Source: Streptomyces sp. CGMCC 4.7035
GTDB lineage: Bacteria; Actinomycetota; Actinomycetes; Streptomycetales; Streptomycetaceae
Direction: 5' to 3'
DNA: 64,000 nucleotides
Assembly (NCBI RefSeq): GCF_031583065.1
Contig: NZ_CP134053.1
Coordinates: 8,024,798 to 8,088,797, forward strand
This document shows, in pieces, positions 27,807-36,114 of the stretch; the first letter of the stretch is position 1; every line of letters begins with the position of its first letter. Position numbers and translations under genes: made by a program. The notes beneath the pieces were generated by a model that searched no databases, was not told where the DNA came from, and worked only from the letters and a program-made list of their open reading frames with translations.

Positions 27807-29282
27807 TCAGGTCTGCGCCATGTCCACGAAGCGGGAGTAGTGGCCCTGGAAGGCGACCGTGATCGTTGCCGTCGGGCCGTTTCGGTGCTTGCCGACGATG
27901 ATGTCCGCCTCGCCCGCGCGCGGCGACTCCTTCTCGTACGCGTCCTCACGGTGCAGCAGGATCACCATGTCGGCGTCCTGTTCGATCGAGCCGGACTCAC
28001 GCAGGTCGGACACCATGGGTTTCTTGTCCGTGCGCTGCTCGGGGCCTCGGTTGAGCTGCGAGAGCGCGATCACCGGCAGCTCCAGCTCCTTGGCCAGCAG
28101 CTTCAGGTTTCGCGACATGTCCGAGACCTCTTGCTGCCGGCTCTCGGACCGCTTGGAGCCGGACTGCATCAGCTGCAAATAGTCGATGATGACGAGCTTC
28201 AGGTCGTTGCGCTGCTTGAGGCGGCGGCACTTGGCGCGGATCTCCATCATCGACAGGTTCGGCGAGTCGTCGATGTAGAGCGGAGCCGCCGAGACATCCG
28301 GCATGCGACGCGCGAGCCGGGTCCAGTCCTCGTCCGTCATCGTGCCGGAGCGCATGTGATGCAGGGCCACGCGTGCCTCGGCGGACAGCAGACGCATCGC
28401 GATCTCGTTGCGGCCCATTTCGAGCGAGAAGATCACGCTCGGCAGGTTGTGCTTGATGGACGCTGCCCGCGCGAAGTCCAGGGCCAGGGTGGACTTACCC
28501 ATGGCGGGGCGGGCCGCAATGATGATCATCTGACCGGGGTGCAGACCATTGGTGAGCTGGTCGAGGTCGGTGAAACCGGTCGGGACGCCGGTCATCTCCC
28601 CCGACCGCGAACCGATCGCCTCGATCTCGTCGAGTGCGCCCTCCATGATCTCGCTGAGCGGCAGATAGTCCTCGGCCGTGCGTTGCTCGGTGACCGCGAA
28701 GATCTCGGCCTGGGCGCTGTTGACGATCTCGTCGATGTCGCCGTCGGCCGCGTATCCCATCTGGGTGATGCGGGTGCCGGCCTCGACCAGGCGGCGTAGG
28801 ACCGCGCGCTCGTGCACGATCTGCGCGTAGTACTCGGCGTTCGCCGCGGTCGGGACCGTCTGCACCAGTGTGTGCAGATACGGAGCCCCACCGACCTTGG
28901 TGATCTCGCCGCGCTTGGTCAGCTCGGCGGCGACCGTGATGGGGTCGGCCGGCTCGCCCTTCGCGTACAGGTCGAGGATGGCCTGGTAGATCGTCTCGTG
29001 CGCGGGGCGGTAGAAGTCATGGCCCTTGAGAACCTCTACGACGTCAGCGATCGCGTCCTTGGACAGGAGCATGCCGCCGAGGACGGACTGCTCCGCGTCC
29101 AGGTCCTGTGGCGGGACGCGCTCGAAGGAGGTGCCTCCGCCCTCCCATGCGTCGTTGTCAGGGCCACGATCATGCTGCTCGTCGCGGCCTCTGCCGCCGT
29201 CACGGCCCCGGCGGGAGGCAGGGACACGATCGCTGGGGCCGCTGTCGGCCCACGGATCGTCCAAGGGCTCGGAGATGCTCAC
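27807..29282 (-). CDS. dnaB: Replicative DNA helicase DnaB
   Basis: The hexameric helicase that unwinds DNA at the replication fork. The 491-aa protein has an N-terminal DnaG-interacting domain (PPQDLDAEQSVLGGMLLS), a linker and the RecA-like domain. That domain has Walker A ARPAMGKST, Walker B LVIIDYLQLM, ALSQLNRGPEQR and VGKHRNGPT. There is no intein. GTG 29282 is chosen, with GAGGAGG 7 nt upstream; ATG 29330 would add 16 residues. The first 50 residues are charged and disordered. The gene is preceded by a cluster of DnaA boxes. Confidence 0.96.
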   Translation of the reverse strand: MSISEPLDDPWADSGPSDRVPASRRGRDGGRGRDEQHDRGPDNDAWEGGGTSFERVPPQDLDAEQSVLGGMLLSKDAIADVVEVLKGHDFYRPAHETIYQAILDLYAKGEPADPITVAAELTKRGEITKVGGAPYLHTLVQTVPTAANAEYYAQIVHERAVLRRLVEAGTRITQMGYAADGDIDEIVNSAQAEIFAVTEQRTAEDYLPLSEIMEGALDEIEAIGSRSGEMTGVPTGFTDLDQLTNGLHPGQMIIIAARPAMGKSTLALDFARAASIKHNLPSVIFSLEMGRNEIAMRLLSAEARVALHHMRSGTMTDEDWTRLARRMPDVSAAPLYIDDSPNLSMMEIRAKCRRLKQRNDLKLVIIDYLQLMQSGSKRSESRQQEVSDMSRNLKLLAKELELPVIALSQLNRGPEQRTDKKPMVSDLRESGSIEQDADMVILLHREDAYEKESPRAGEADIIVGKHRNGPTATITVAFQGHYSRFVDMAQT

Positions 29283-29465
29283 CGGGCCGCCTCCTCCCGT
29301 CCGCCGCGCGGACCTCGCCGTGCGCTTCATTTCTAGGGCACGACACTGACAAAGCGAGAAGCCCAGCTCCGGTTCAGACGCGTCGGTTTTACGCGTTTTC
29401 CGAGGACGAAGGGAGGAGCGGGCGCCGGACCACGGTAGGCCCGTCGGCACCGTCAGCCAATCTGG

Positions 29466-29728
29466 TTATCCACAGGCCATGTGGACGACGGCCCCGATGC
29501 TGTGGACAACTCCGCAAAACCTGTGCACGACACGGTGGACAGCCCTGTGAACAAGCCCTCAGTCCCTCCAGCCATGCCACTCTGACCTGCTCTTTTCCCG
29601 TCCACTGGCTGTGCAGAAGAAAAACTTCCCCAGTCGGATCAAGATCGCCCCGAACCGTGCACAGCGCCGTGCCACGTCAACGCCAGAGTAAGGGTCAGAA
29701 TCGCTTTGCATCTCTTACCTGTGGACGA
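29466..29728. promoter_or_regulatory. DnaA-box cluster upstream of dnaB
   Basis: The 460 bp between dnaB and the divergent MATE gene hold two consensus boxes, TTATCCACA (29466-29474) and TGTGGACAA (29501-29509). One- or two-mismatch copies lie at 29480-29488, 29522-29530, 29534-29542, 29546-29554 and 29720-29728. No gene is seen here. The site probably binds DnaA to regulate dnaB or to titrate DnaA. Confidence 0.75.
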
Positions 29729-29742
29729 TTAGATTGGTGGTC

Positions 29743-31080
29743 ATGACACAGGCTCCCGCGCCACCCCGCGCCACCCGACGCCGGCACGACCGGGAGATCG
29801 TCGCACTGGCCGTTCCGGCCTTCGCCGCACTCGTCGCAGAGCCCCTCTTCGTGATGGCCGACAGCGCGATCGTCGGCCATCTCGGAACCGCGCAGCTGGC
29901 CGGCCTCGGCGTCGCATCGGCACTCCTCACCACCGCCGTGAGCGTCTTCGTCTTCCTTGCGTACGCCACCACGGCCGCAGTCGCCCGCCGCGTCGGCGCC
30001 GGTGATCTGCGGTCCGCCATCCGCCAGGGCATGGACGGCATCTGGCTGGCGCTCCTGCTCGGAGCGGCCGTCGTCGCCGTAGTCCTGCCCATGGCCCCCG
30101 GCATCGTGGACGTCTTCGGCGCCTCACCGACCGCCGCCCCGTATGCGACGACGTATCTGCGGATCTCAGCGCTCGGCATCCCCGCGATGCTCGTCGTGCT
30201 CGCCGCAACCGGCGTCCTGCGCGGACTTCAGGACACCAGGACACCTCTGTACGTGGCTGTCGCGGGCTTCGTCGCGAACGCCGCCCTCAACGCGGGCCTC
30301 GTCTACGGCGCCGACCTGGGCATCGCCGGTTCCGCCTGGGGCACGGTCATCGCCCAGTGCGGCATGGCCACGGTGTATCTGTGCGTCGTCGTCCGCGGTG
30401 CCCGTCGGCACGGCGCCTCCCTGCGGCCCGACGCGGCCGGGATACGTGCCGGTGCACAGGCGGGGGCGCCTCTGCTGGTCCGTACCCTCTCACTGCGGGC
30501 GATCCTGATGATCGCGACCGCTGTCGCCGCCCGGCTCGGGGACGCGGACATCGCCGCGCACCAGATCGTCCTGTCGCTGTGGAGCCTGCTTGCCTTCGCC
30601 CTGGACGCGATCGCCATCGCCGGACAGGCCATCATCGGGCGTTATCTCGGCGCGGGCGACGCGCAGGGCGCCCGCGACGCGTGCCGCCGCATGGTGCAGT
30701 GGGGCATCATCGCCGGGATCGTGCTCGGACTGCTGGTCCTCGTGACCCGACCGCTCTTCCTGCCGCTGTTCACCAGTGACACGGCCGTCCGCCATATCGC
30801 TCTGCCCGCTCTGGTGCTCGTTGCCCTCGCGCAGCCCATCTGCGGCATCGTCTTCGTGCTGGACGGCGTACTGATGGGGGCTGGGGACGGACCGTATCTG
30901 GCCTGGGCAATGTTGCTGACGCTGGCGGTTTTCGCTCCCGTGGCCCTGCTGGTCCCGGTCCTCGGCGGCGGGCTCACCGCCTTGTGGGCGGCGATGACGC
31001 TGATGATGACCGTCCGGATGCTCACCCTGTGGCTACGCTCCCGCTCGGGCCACTGGATAGTGACGGGTGCGACGCGCTGA
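29743..31080 (+). CDS. MATE-family multidrug/toxin exporter
   Basis: A 445-aa protein with 12 hydrophobic helices in two matching halves. It has MATE features: AEPLFVMADSAIVGHLG in helices 1-2, GVLRGLQDTRTPLYV, and the second-half equivalent VLDGVLMGAGDGPYL. These pumps exchange Na+ or H+ for organic cations; DinF-type members are common in Streptomyces. ATG 29743 has only a weak GGTGG, but TAGATT lies 8 bp upstream, so it may be leaderless. Confidence 0.92.
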   Translation: MTQAPAPPRATRRRHDREIVALAVPAFAALVAEPLFVMADSAIVGHLGTAQLAGLGVASALLTTAVSVFVFLAYATTAAVARRVGAGDLRSAIRQGMDGIWLALLLGAAVVAVVLPMAPGIVDVFGASPTAAPYATTYLRISALGIPAMLVVLAATGVLRGLQDTRTPLYVAVAGFVANAALNAGLVYGADLGIAGSAWGTVIAQCGMATVYLCVVVRGARRHGASLRPDAAGIRAGAQAGAPLLVRTLSLRAILMIATAVAARLGDADIAAHQIVLSLWSLLAFALDAIAIAGQAIIGRYLGAGDAQGARDACRRMVQWGIIAGIVLGLLVLVTRPLFLPLFTSDTAVRHIALPALVLVALAQPICGIVFVLDGVLMGAGDGPYLAWAMLLTLAVFAPVALLVPVLGGGLTALWAAMTLMMTVRMLTLWLRSRSGHWIVTGATR

Positions 31081-31186
31081 CGCGGTAGCACTGAACGACG
31101 CCGCGTGCCGGATATGCAGGCGAAAGCGCATTGCACACGAGGGGACGGCGACCCTGTGCCGTGTGAAACACCGCCCGATTCACGAT

Positions 31187-31200
31187 GTTTCACGTGAAAC
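31187..31200. other. parS site (exact)
   Basis: GTTTCACGTGAAAC in the convergent gap between the MATE gene and rplI, 46 bp from the rplI terminator. Confidence 0.9.
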
Positions 31201-31245
31201 GACGCCTCCCGTGTCTACCCGTCCATGCCCTCGACGGCAAGCGTA

Positions 31246-31275
31246 TGGGGCCGCACCCCGAAGGGTGCGGCCCCA
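31246..31275. terminator. Terminator of the rpsF-rplI operon
   Basis: A perfect 13-bp stem, TGGGGCCGCACCC (31246-31258) with GGGTGCGGCCCCA (31263-31275), and a CGAA tetraloop. It lies 25 bp after the rplI stop. Confidence 0.85.
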
Positions 31276-31300
31276 CATCTCGCTTGAGCGAGCGCAGCAC

Positions 31301-31747
31301 TTAGGCCGCGACGACCTCGATGCTGACCTTGGCGGCAACCTCGGGGTGCAGACGCACGGACGTCTCGTGGGAGCCCAGCGTCTTGATCGGCGCGCCCAGC
31401 TCGATGCGGCGCTTGTCGACCTCGGGGCCACCGGAAGCCTTGATCGCCGAGGCGATGTCGGCCGGGGTGACGGAACCGAAGAGACGGCCGGCGTCGCCGG
31501 AGCGGACGGCCAGGCGGACCTTCACGCCCTCGAGCTGGGCCTTGACCTGATTGGCCTGCTCGATGGTCTGGATCTCGTGGATCTTGCGAGCGCGACGGAT
31601 CTGCTCGACGTCCTTCTCGCCACCCTTGGTCCAGCGGATAGCGAACTTCCGCGGGATCAGGTAGTTGCGAGCGTAGCCGTCCTTGACGTCGACGACGTCG
31701 CCCGCGGCGCCGAGGCCGGAGACCTCGTGGGTGAGGATGATCTTCAT
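31301..31747 (-). CDS. rplI: 50S ribosomal protein L9
   Basis: L9 binds 23S rRNA at the base of the L1 stalk. The 148-aa protein starts [30 protein letters not shown] (quoted as [17 protein letters not shown] and [12 protein letters not shown]). It has the long central helix and a C-terminal domain. The usual length is about 150. It is last in the rpsF-ssb-rpsR-rplI operon, 18 bp after rpsR, and ends at a strong terminator. Confidence 0.98.
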   Translation of the reverse strand: MKIILTHEVSGLGAAGDVVDVKDGYARNYLIPRKFAIRWTKGGEKDVEQIRRARKIHEIQTIEQANQVKAQLEGVKVRLAVRSGDAGRLFGSVTPADIASAIKASGGPEVDKRRIELGAPIKTLGSHETSVRLHPEVAAKVSIEVVAA

Positions 31748-31765
31748 GAGTCGGTCACCCTTCCC

Positions 31766-32002
31766 TTATCGCGCGGTGGAGGTGTAGGGCAGCAGCGCCA
31801 TCTCACGGCTGTTCTTGACGGCCGTGGCGACGTCACGCTGGTGCTGCGTGCAGTTGCCGGTCACGCGGCGGGCACGGATCTTGCCGCGGTCGGAAATGAA
31901 CTTCCGCAGCATGTTCGTGTCCTTGTAGTCCACGTACGTGACCTTGTCCTTGCAGAAAGCGCAAACCTTCTTCTTCGGCTTGCGCACAGGCGGCTTCGCC
32001 AT
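31766..32002 (-). CDS. rpsR: 30S ribosomal protein S18 (zinc-type)
   Basis: S18 pairs with S6 on the 30S platform. The 78-aa protein has KVCAFCKDK and later GNCTQHQR. The cysteines mark it as a zinc-ribbon (C+) form. Streptomyces also carry a zinc-free S18 paralogue elsewhere that is used when zinc is short. The gene lies between ssb and rplI in the usual operon order. Confidence 0.97.
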   Translation of the reverse strand: MAKPPVRKPKKKVCAFCKDKVTYVDYKDTNMLRKFISDRGKIRARRVTGNCTQHQRDVATAVKNSREMALLPYTSTAR

Positions 32003-32083
32003 GGTGTTTCTCCTGTGTGATCAAGAAGTTTGGGGTACGACCCGCCCTCGACCCGGCCAGGCCCGATGACCCGGCCCGAAGGT

Positions 32084-32653
32084 CTAGAAGGGGGGCTCGT
32101 CCGAGTAGCCGCCACCGCCGCCGGAGCCGCCGCCCCAGCCGCCACCGCCCTGGCCACCGGCAGGAGCGCCGGTCGCCCACGGGTCCTCGGCCGGAGCGCC
32201 GCCGCCCTGCTGGCCGCCGCCGGGGCCGCCGCCCCAGCCGCCGCCACCCTGGCCGCCACCGCCGCCGTAACCACCCTGGCCACCGCGGCCGGCGGTCTTG
32301 GTGACCTTGGCCGTGGCGTTGCGCAGGCTCGCGCCGACCTCGTCGACATCGAGCTCGTAGACCGTGCGCTTGACGCCCTCACGGTCCTCGTAGGACCGCT
32401 GCTTCAGCCGGCCCTGCACGATGACGCGCATGCCCTTCTGAAGCGACTCGGCGACGTTCTCCGCCGCCTGTCGCCAGACCGAGCAGGTCAGGAAGAGGCT
32501 CTCGCCGTCCCTCCACTCGTTCGTCTGGCGGTCGAAGGTGCGGGGAGTGGACGCGATGCGGAACTTCGCGACCGCCGCACCGGACGGGGTGAAGCGCAGC
32601 TCGGGGTCTTCGACAAGATTGCCGACGACCGTGATGACGGTCTCGCCTGCCAT
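32084..32653 (-). CDS. ssb: Single-stranded DNA-binding protein
   Basis: SSB coats single-stranded DNA at the fork and recruits partners through its tail. In this 189-aa protein the OB fold is residues 1-110 ([20 protein letters not shown]). A long Gly/Gln-rich linker follows, then the acidic tip DEPPF. This is the essential housekeeping SSB, as shown by its place in the rpsF-rpsR operon. Confidence 0.97.
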   Translation of the reverse strand: MAGETVITVVGNLVEDPELRFTPSGAAVAKFRIASTPRTFDRQTNEWRDGESLFLTCSVWRQAAENVAESLQKGMRVIVQGRLKQRSYEDREGVKRTVYELDVDEVGASLRNATAKVTKTAGRGGQGGYGGGGGQGGGGWGGGPGGGQQGGGAPAEDPWATGAPAGGQGGGGWGGGSGGGGGYSDEPPF

Positions 32654-32726
32654 GGGGGAACCTCTCGGCGGGTTTGCTGCTGGCTGCTTGCTGCTACTCG
32701 AATCCCGAGATCAGCTGAGCTGGAGC

Positions 32727-33017
32727 TCAGTGGGTCTCGGGGCGGAGGACCTTGGTCCGGAGGACCGACTCGTTCAGGTTCATCTGGCGGTCGAGCTCCT
32801 TGACGACCGCAGGCTCGGCCTGCAGGTCGATGACCGAGTAGATGCCCTCGGGCTTCTTCTTGATCTCGTACGAGAGACGACGACGGCCCCAGGTGTCGAC
32901 CTTCTCGACCTTTCCGCCACCGTCACGGACGACAGAAAGGAAGTTCTCGATCAGCGGGGAGACAGCGCGCTCCTCGAGATCGGGGTCGAGGATGACCATC
33001 ACCTCGTAGTGACGCAT
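32727..33017 (-). CDS. rpsF: 30S ribosomal protein S6
   Basis: S6 forms a dimer with S18 on the 30S subunit. The 96-aa protein starts [20 protein letters not shown] and has typical length. ATG 33017 has AAAGGAGG about 9 nt upstream. The frame extends upstream without a stop, but the leader lacks a further ribosome site. First gene of the operon with ssb, rpsR and rplI. Confidence 0.98.
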   Translation of the reverse strand: MRHYEVMVILDPDLEERAVSPLIENFLSVVRDGGGKVEKVDTWGRRRLSYEIKKKPEGIYSVIDLQAEPAVVKELDRQMNLNESVLRTKVLRPETH

Positions 33018-33045
33018 GTGGAACCCACCTCCTTTGGACTCAGCG

Positions 33046-33064
33046 GCCACGGTCGTTCCGTGGC
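33046..33064 (-). promoter_or_regulatory. Leader hairpin of rpsF (possible S6:S18 site)
   Basis: GCCACGG (33046-33052) and CCGTGGC (33058-33064) form a stem with a 5-nt loop just upstream of the rpsF ribosome site. rpsF leaders in many bacteria bind the S6:S18 complex for feedback. The match here is only by position and by the CCG in the stem. Confidence 0.35.
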
Positions 33065-33280
33065 AGGAGGGTTGTGATGCGTACGCAACGGTATCGGCCG
33101 CCACCGACAATCGGGGTCGGTCGGCGGTTTCCCCGGCTTGGCCTGGGCAGACACCGGTGCAGAGGGTACAGAGTACCCGCACACGCGCTTCCGGTTGAAA
33201 TCCGGCGGCGAAGCCCCACAATCAGTACGCATCGGGTGTGTACGGCGCTACCATGCGCCGCCTTCCGCAGGAGGTGCCCT

Positions 33281-33598
33281 ATGGCACAGGTATTGCGACC
33301 CAACACCACCGGTTCTCTCTTGGCCACGGACGGCAAGGCCCACCCCGTCCAGGACACCCTGCTCGTGGTGACCCTGGTGCTCGGGATCACGGCCTTCGTC
33401 ACGGCGATGTTCGACAACCTGCATCTGATCAGCTCTTGGACCGGCCTGGTGGGGATCTTCACCGGCGCGTACGGGCAGTACATCTCCGTCACGACCCGTG
33501 AGCGCTTCGGGCTGATCCTGGGACTCGGTGCCTCCGCCATCGGCTTCGGTCTCGGCATGGCCCACGGCGGCCTCTTCGGCGGGCTGATCGGCGGCTGA
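33281..33598 (+). CDS. Small membrane protein
   Basis: A 105-aa protein with three hydrophobic segments (about residues 27-43, 52-68 and 77-100), the last Gly-rich (LGLGASAIGFGLGMAHGG). It resembles small conserved Streptomyces membrane proteins of unknown role. ATG 33281 has GCAGGAGG about 6 nt upstream. TTGAAA (33195-33200) and CACAAT (33217-33222) with a 16-bp spacer could be its promoter. A 16-bp stem terminator follows. Confidence 0.8.
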   Translation: MAQVLRPNTTGSLLATDGKAHPVQDTLLVVTLVLGITAFVTAMFDNLHLISSWTGLVGIFTGAYGQYISVTTRERFGLILGLGASAIGFGLGMAHGGLFGGLIGG

Positions 33599-33604
33599 CC
33601 GTGA

Positions 33605-33639
33605 GATCGCCGGACGGCCCGGCGGGCCGTCCGGCGATC
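33605..33639. terminator. Strong terminator after small membrane protein
   Basis: A perfect 16-bp stem (33605-33620 with 33624-33639) and a GGC loop, 6 bp after the stop. Confidence 0.85.
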
Positions 33640-33757
33640 CGATGGGCACACAGGTTCCATACGGCCAGTCGGGGCGCTCCCAGGGCGCAGTAGGCTTCGG
33701 CGCGAGAGCCGGAGCCCCTGTACCCATGGGGACACACCAGCCCGAGGAGCGCCCCGA

Positions 33758-34876
33758 ATGAGCCTGACCCTGAGGACGATCAGCCGCGAGCAGCATCTGG
33801 CGTACATCCAGAGCCTGCCGGCGGCGAGCCACATGCAGGTCCCGGCCTGGGCAGACGTCAAGGCGGAGTGGCGCTCGGAGAACCTCGGGTGGTTCGACAA
33901 GAACGGCGAACTGGTGGGCGTCGGACTGGTGTTGTACCGCCAGCTGCCCAAGATCAAGCGCTATCTCGCGTACCTTCCCGAGGGCCCGGTCATCAACTGG
34001 TACGCGCCGAATCTGGACGACTGGATCCAGCCGATGCTCGCGCACCTGAAGCACCAGGGTGCCTTCTCGGTGAAGATGGGCCCGCCGGTGATCATCCGGC
34101 GCTGGGAGGCCAACTCCATCAAGCAGGGCATCCAGGACCCGGACGTGAAGCGTCTGCGCGACATCGAAGCGGACTTCATCGAACCGCGCGCCTTCGAGGT
34201 CGCCGACAAGCTGCGCCGCATGGGCTGGCAGCAGGGCGAGGACGGCGGCGCCGGCTTCGGTGACGTGCAGCCCCGCTACGTCTACCAGGTGCCGCTCGCG
34301 AACCGTTCCCTGGAAGAGGTCCACAAGAACTTCAACCAGCTGTGGCGCCGCAACATCAAGAAGGCCGAGAAGGCCGGTGTCGAGGTCGTCCAGGGCGGTT
34401 ACCACGACCTCGAGGAATGGCAGCGGCTGTACGAGATCACGGCCGTGCGCGACCACTTCCGGCCCCGCCCGCTGTCGTACTTCCAGCGCATGTGGACGGC
34501 CCTCAACACCGAGGACCCCAACCGCATGCGCCTGTACTTCGCCCGGCACAACGGCGTGAACCTTTCGGCGGCGACGATGCTGGTGGTCGGCGGGCACGTC
34601 TGGTACTCCTACGGTGCCTCCGACAACATCGGCCGCGAGGTCCGGCCCTCGAACGCGATGCAGTGGCGGATGCTGCGCGACGCCTACGCACTCGGCGCCA
34701 CCGTCTACGACCTGCGCGGTATCTCGGACTCGCTGGACGAGACCGATCACCTCTTCGGTCTGATCCAGTTCAAGGTGGGCACGGGCGGGCAGGCAGCCGA
34801 GTACCTCGGCGAATGGGACTTCCCGCTCAACAAGCTGCTCCACAAGGCGCTCGACATCTACATGTCGCGCCGCTGA
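33758..34876 (+). CDS. femX: FemX-type peptidoglycan bridge aminoacyltransferase
   Basis: A FemABX-family enzyme that uses aminoacyl-tRNA to add the first residue (glycine in Streptomyces) to lipid II or its nucleotide precursor. The 372-aa protein has two GNAT-like halves. Family blocks are SLEEVHKNFNQLWRRNIKKAEKAGVEV (quoted as NFNQLWRRNIKKAEKAGVEV) and the C-terminal YDLRGISDSLDETDHLFGL. ATG 33758 has GAGGAG 9 nt upstream. It is followed 126 bp later by a racemase-like gene, and nearby PBP and GT genes also act on the envelope. Confidence 0.88.
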   Translation: MSLTLRTISREQHLAYIQSLPAASHMQVPAWADVKAEWRSENLGWFDKNGELVGVGLVLYRQLPKIKRYLAYLPEGPVINWYAPNLDDWIQPMLAHLKHQGAFSVKMGPPVIIRRWEANSIKQGIQDPDVKRLRDIEADFIEPRAFEVADKLRRMGWQQGEDGGAGFGDVQPRYVYQVPLANRSLEEVHKNFNQLWRRNIKKAEKAGVEVVQGGYHDLEEWQRLYEITAVRDHFRPRPLSYFQRMWTALNTEDPNRMRLYFARHNGVNLSAATMLVVGGHVWYSYGASDNIGREVRPSNAMQWRMLRDAYALGATVYDLRGISDSLDETDHLFGLIQFKVGTGGQAAEYLGEWDFPLNKLLHKALDIYMSRR

Positions 34877-34895
34877 CCTGCCGGAGCAGCGTAAC

Positions 34896-34912
34896 GGGCC
34901 GCTCCGCGGCCC
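34896..34912 (+). terminator. Short hairpin after femX
   Basis: GGGCCGC (34896-34902) and GCGGCCC (34906-34912) with a TCC loop. It may only attenuate transcription into the next gene. Confidence 0.4.
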
Positions 34913-35002
34913 GGCGCCTCCCCGCAGGGCCGACGAGTCCGTCACAATTTCCTCTCAGACCTCTGACACACCGCAGCCACGAGAAAGGTTCCGGGACCGG
35001 CC

Positions 35003-36034
35003 ATGGCGCTCACGCTTTACGTCGACACCGCGCGCTGGCGGGCACACCACAAGCACGTGCAGGAACAGTTCCCTGGGCTCGTCCCCGTCTGCAAGGGCAA
35101 CGGCTACGGCTTCGGCCACGAGCGGCTGGCGGAGGAGGCCACGCGTCTGGGCTCGGACGTCCTCGCCGTGGGCACGACGTACGAGGCGGCCCGGATCAAG
35201 GACTGGTTCAGCGGCGACCTGCTGGTGCTGACGCCGTTCCGGCGGGGCGAAGAGCCCGTGCCGCTGCCCGACCGCGTCATCCGCTCGGTGTCGTCCGTGG
35301 ACGGCGTGTACGGACTCGTGGGCGCCCGTGTGGTCATCGAGGTGATGTCCTCGATGAAGCGGCACGGCGTGAGCGAGCAGGACCTGCCGCATCTGCACTC
35401 CGCCATAGAGAACGTCCGCCTGGAGGGCTTCGCCATCCACCTCCCGCTCGACCGCACCGACGGCTCGGACGCCGTCGAGGAGGTCATCGGCTGGATGGAC
35501 CGGCTGCGCGCGGCCCGGCTGCCGCTGCACACGATGTTCGTCAGCCACCTCAAGGCCGAGGAGCTCATCCGGCTTCAGCAGCAGTTCCCGCAGACCCGCT
35601 TCCGCGCCCGCATCGGCACCCGGCTGTGGCTGGGGGACCACGAGGCGACCGAGTACCGGGGGGCCGTCCTGGACGTCACGCGCGTTTCCAAGGGCGAGCG
35701 CTTCGGCTACCGGCAGCAGAAGGCGGCCTCCGACGGCTTCCTGGTCGTCGTGGCGGGCGGAACGTCGCACGGGGTGGGCCTGGAGGCCCCCAAGGCCCTG
35801 CACGGCGTCATGCCGCGCGCCAAGGGCGTCGCCCGGGCCGGCCTCGCCACGGTGAACCGGAACCTTTCGCCCTTCGTCTGGGCGGGCAAGCAGCGCTGGT
35901 TCGCCGAACCCCCGCACATGCAGGTCTCGATCCTCTTCGTCCCCGCGGACGCCACGGAGCCGAAGGTGGGCGACGAGCTGGTGGCCCATCTGCGGCACAC
36001 CACCACGCAGTTCGACCGGCTCGTCGACCGCTGA
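35003..36034 (+). CDS. Alanine-racemase-like PLP protein
   Basis: A 343-aa fold-type III PLP protein. The lysine motif PVCKGNGYGFGHERL (K31) and the barrel that follows match alanine racemase. The C-terminal part ends with LFVPADATEPKVGDELVA, as in racemase beta-domains. However, the usual GYADGY-type motif that holds the catalytic tyrosine reads GGTSHGVG (about residues 252-259). Racemase activity is therefore doubtful: it may act on another amino acid or be a regulatory PLP protein. It follows femX on the same strand. A strong terminator ends the gene. Confidence 0.75.
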   Translation: MALTLYVDTARWRAHHKHVQEQFPGLVPVCKGNGYGFGHERLAEEATRLGSDVLAVGTTYEAARIKDWFSGDLLVLTPFRRGEEPVPLPDRVIRSVSSVDGVYGLVGARVVIEVMSSMKRHGVSEQDLPHLHSAIENVRLEGFAIHLPLDRTDGSDAVEEVIGWMDRLRAARLPLHTMFVSHLKAEELIRLQQQFPQTRFRARIGTRLWLGDHEATEYRGAVLDVTRVSKGERFGYRQQKAASDGFLVVVAGGTSHGVGLEAPKALHGVMPRAKGVARAGLATVNRNLSPFVWAGKQRWFAEPPHMQVSILFVPADATEPKVGDELVAHLRHTTTQFDRLVDR

Positions 36035-36053
36035 GGCCCGGGCAGGACAGCAC

Positions 36054-36087
36054 AAAGGCCGTACACGGAGCCCCGTGTACGGCCTTT
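36054..36087. terminator. Bidirectional terminator
   Basis: A perfect 15-bp stem, AAAGGCCGTACACGG (36054-36068) with CCGTGTACGGCCTTT (36073-36087), flanked by A and T runs, between convergent genes. Confidence 0.9.
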
Positions 36088-36114
36088 GGTTTGGCGCCCC
36101 AACGATGTGTTCGC

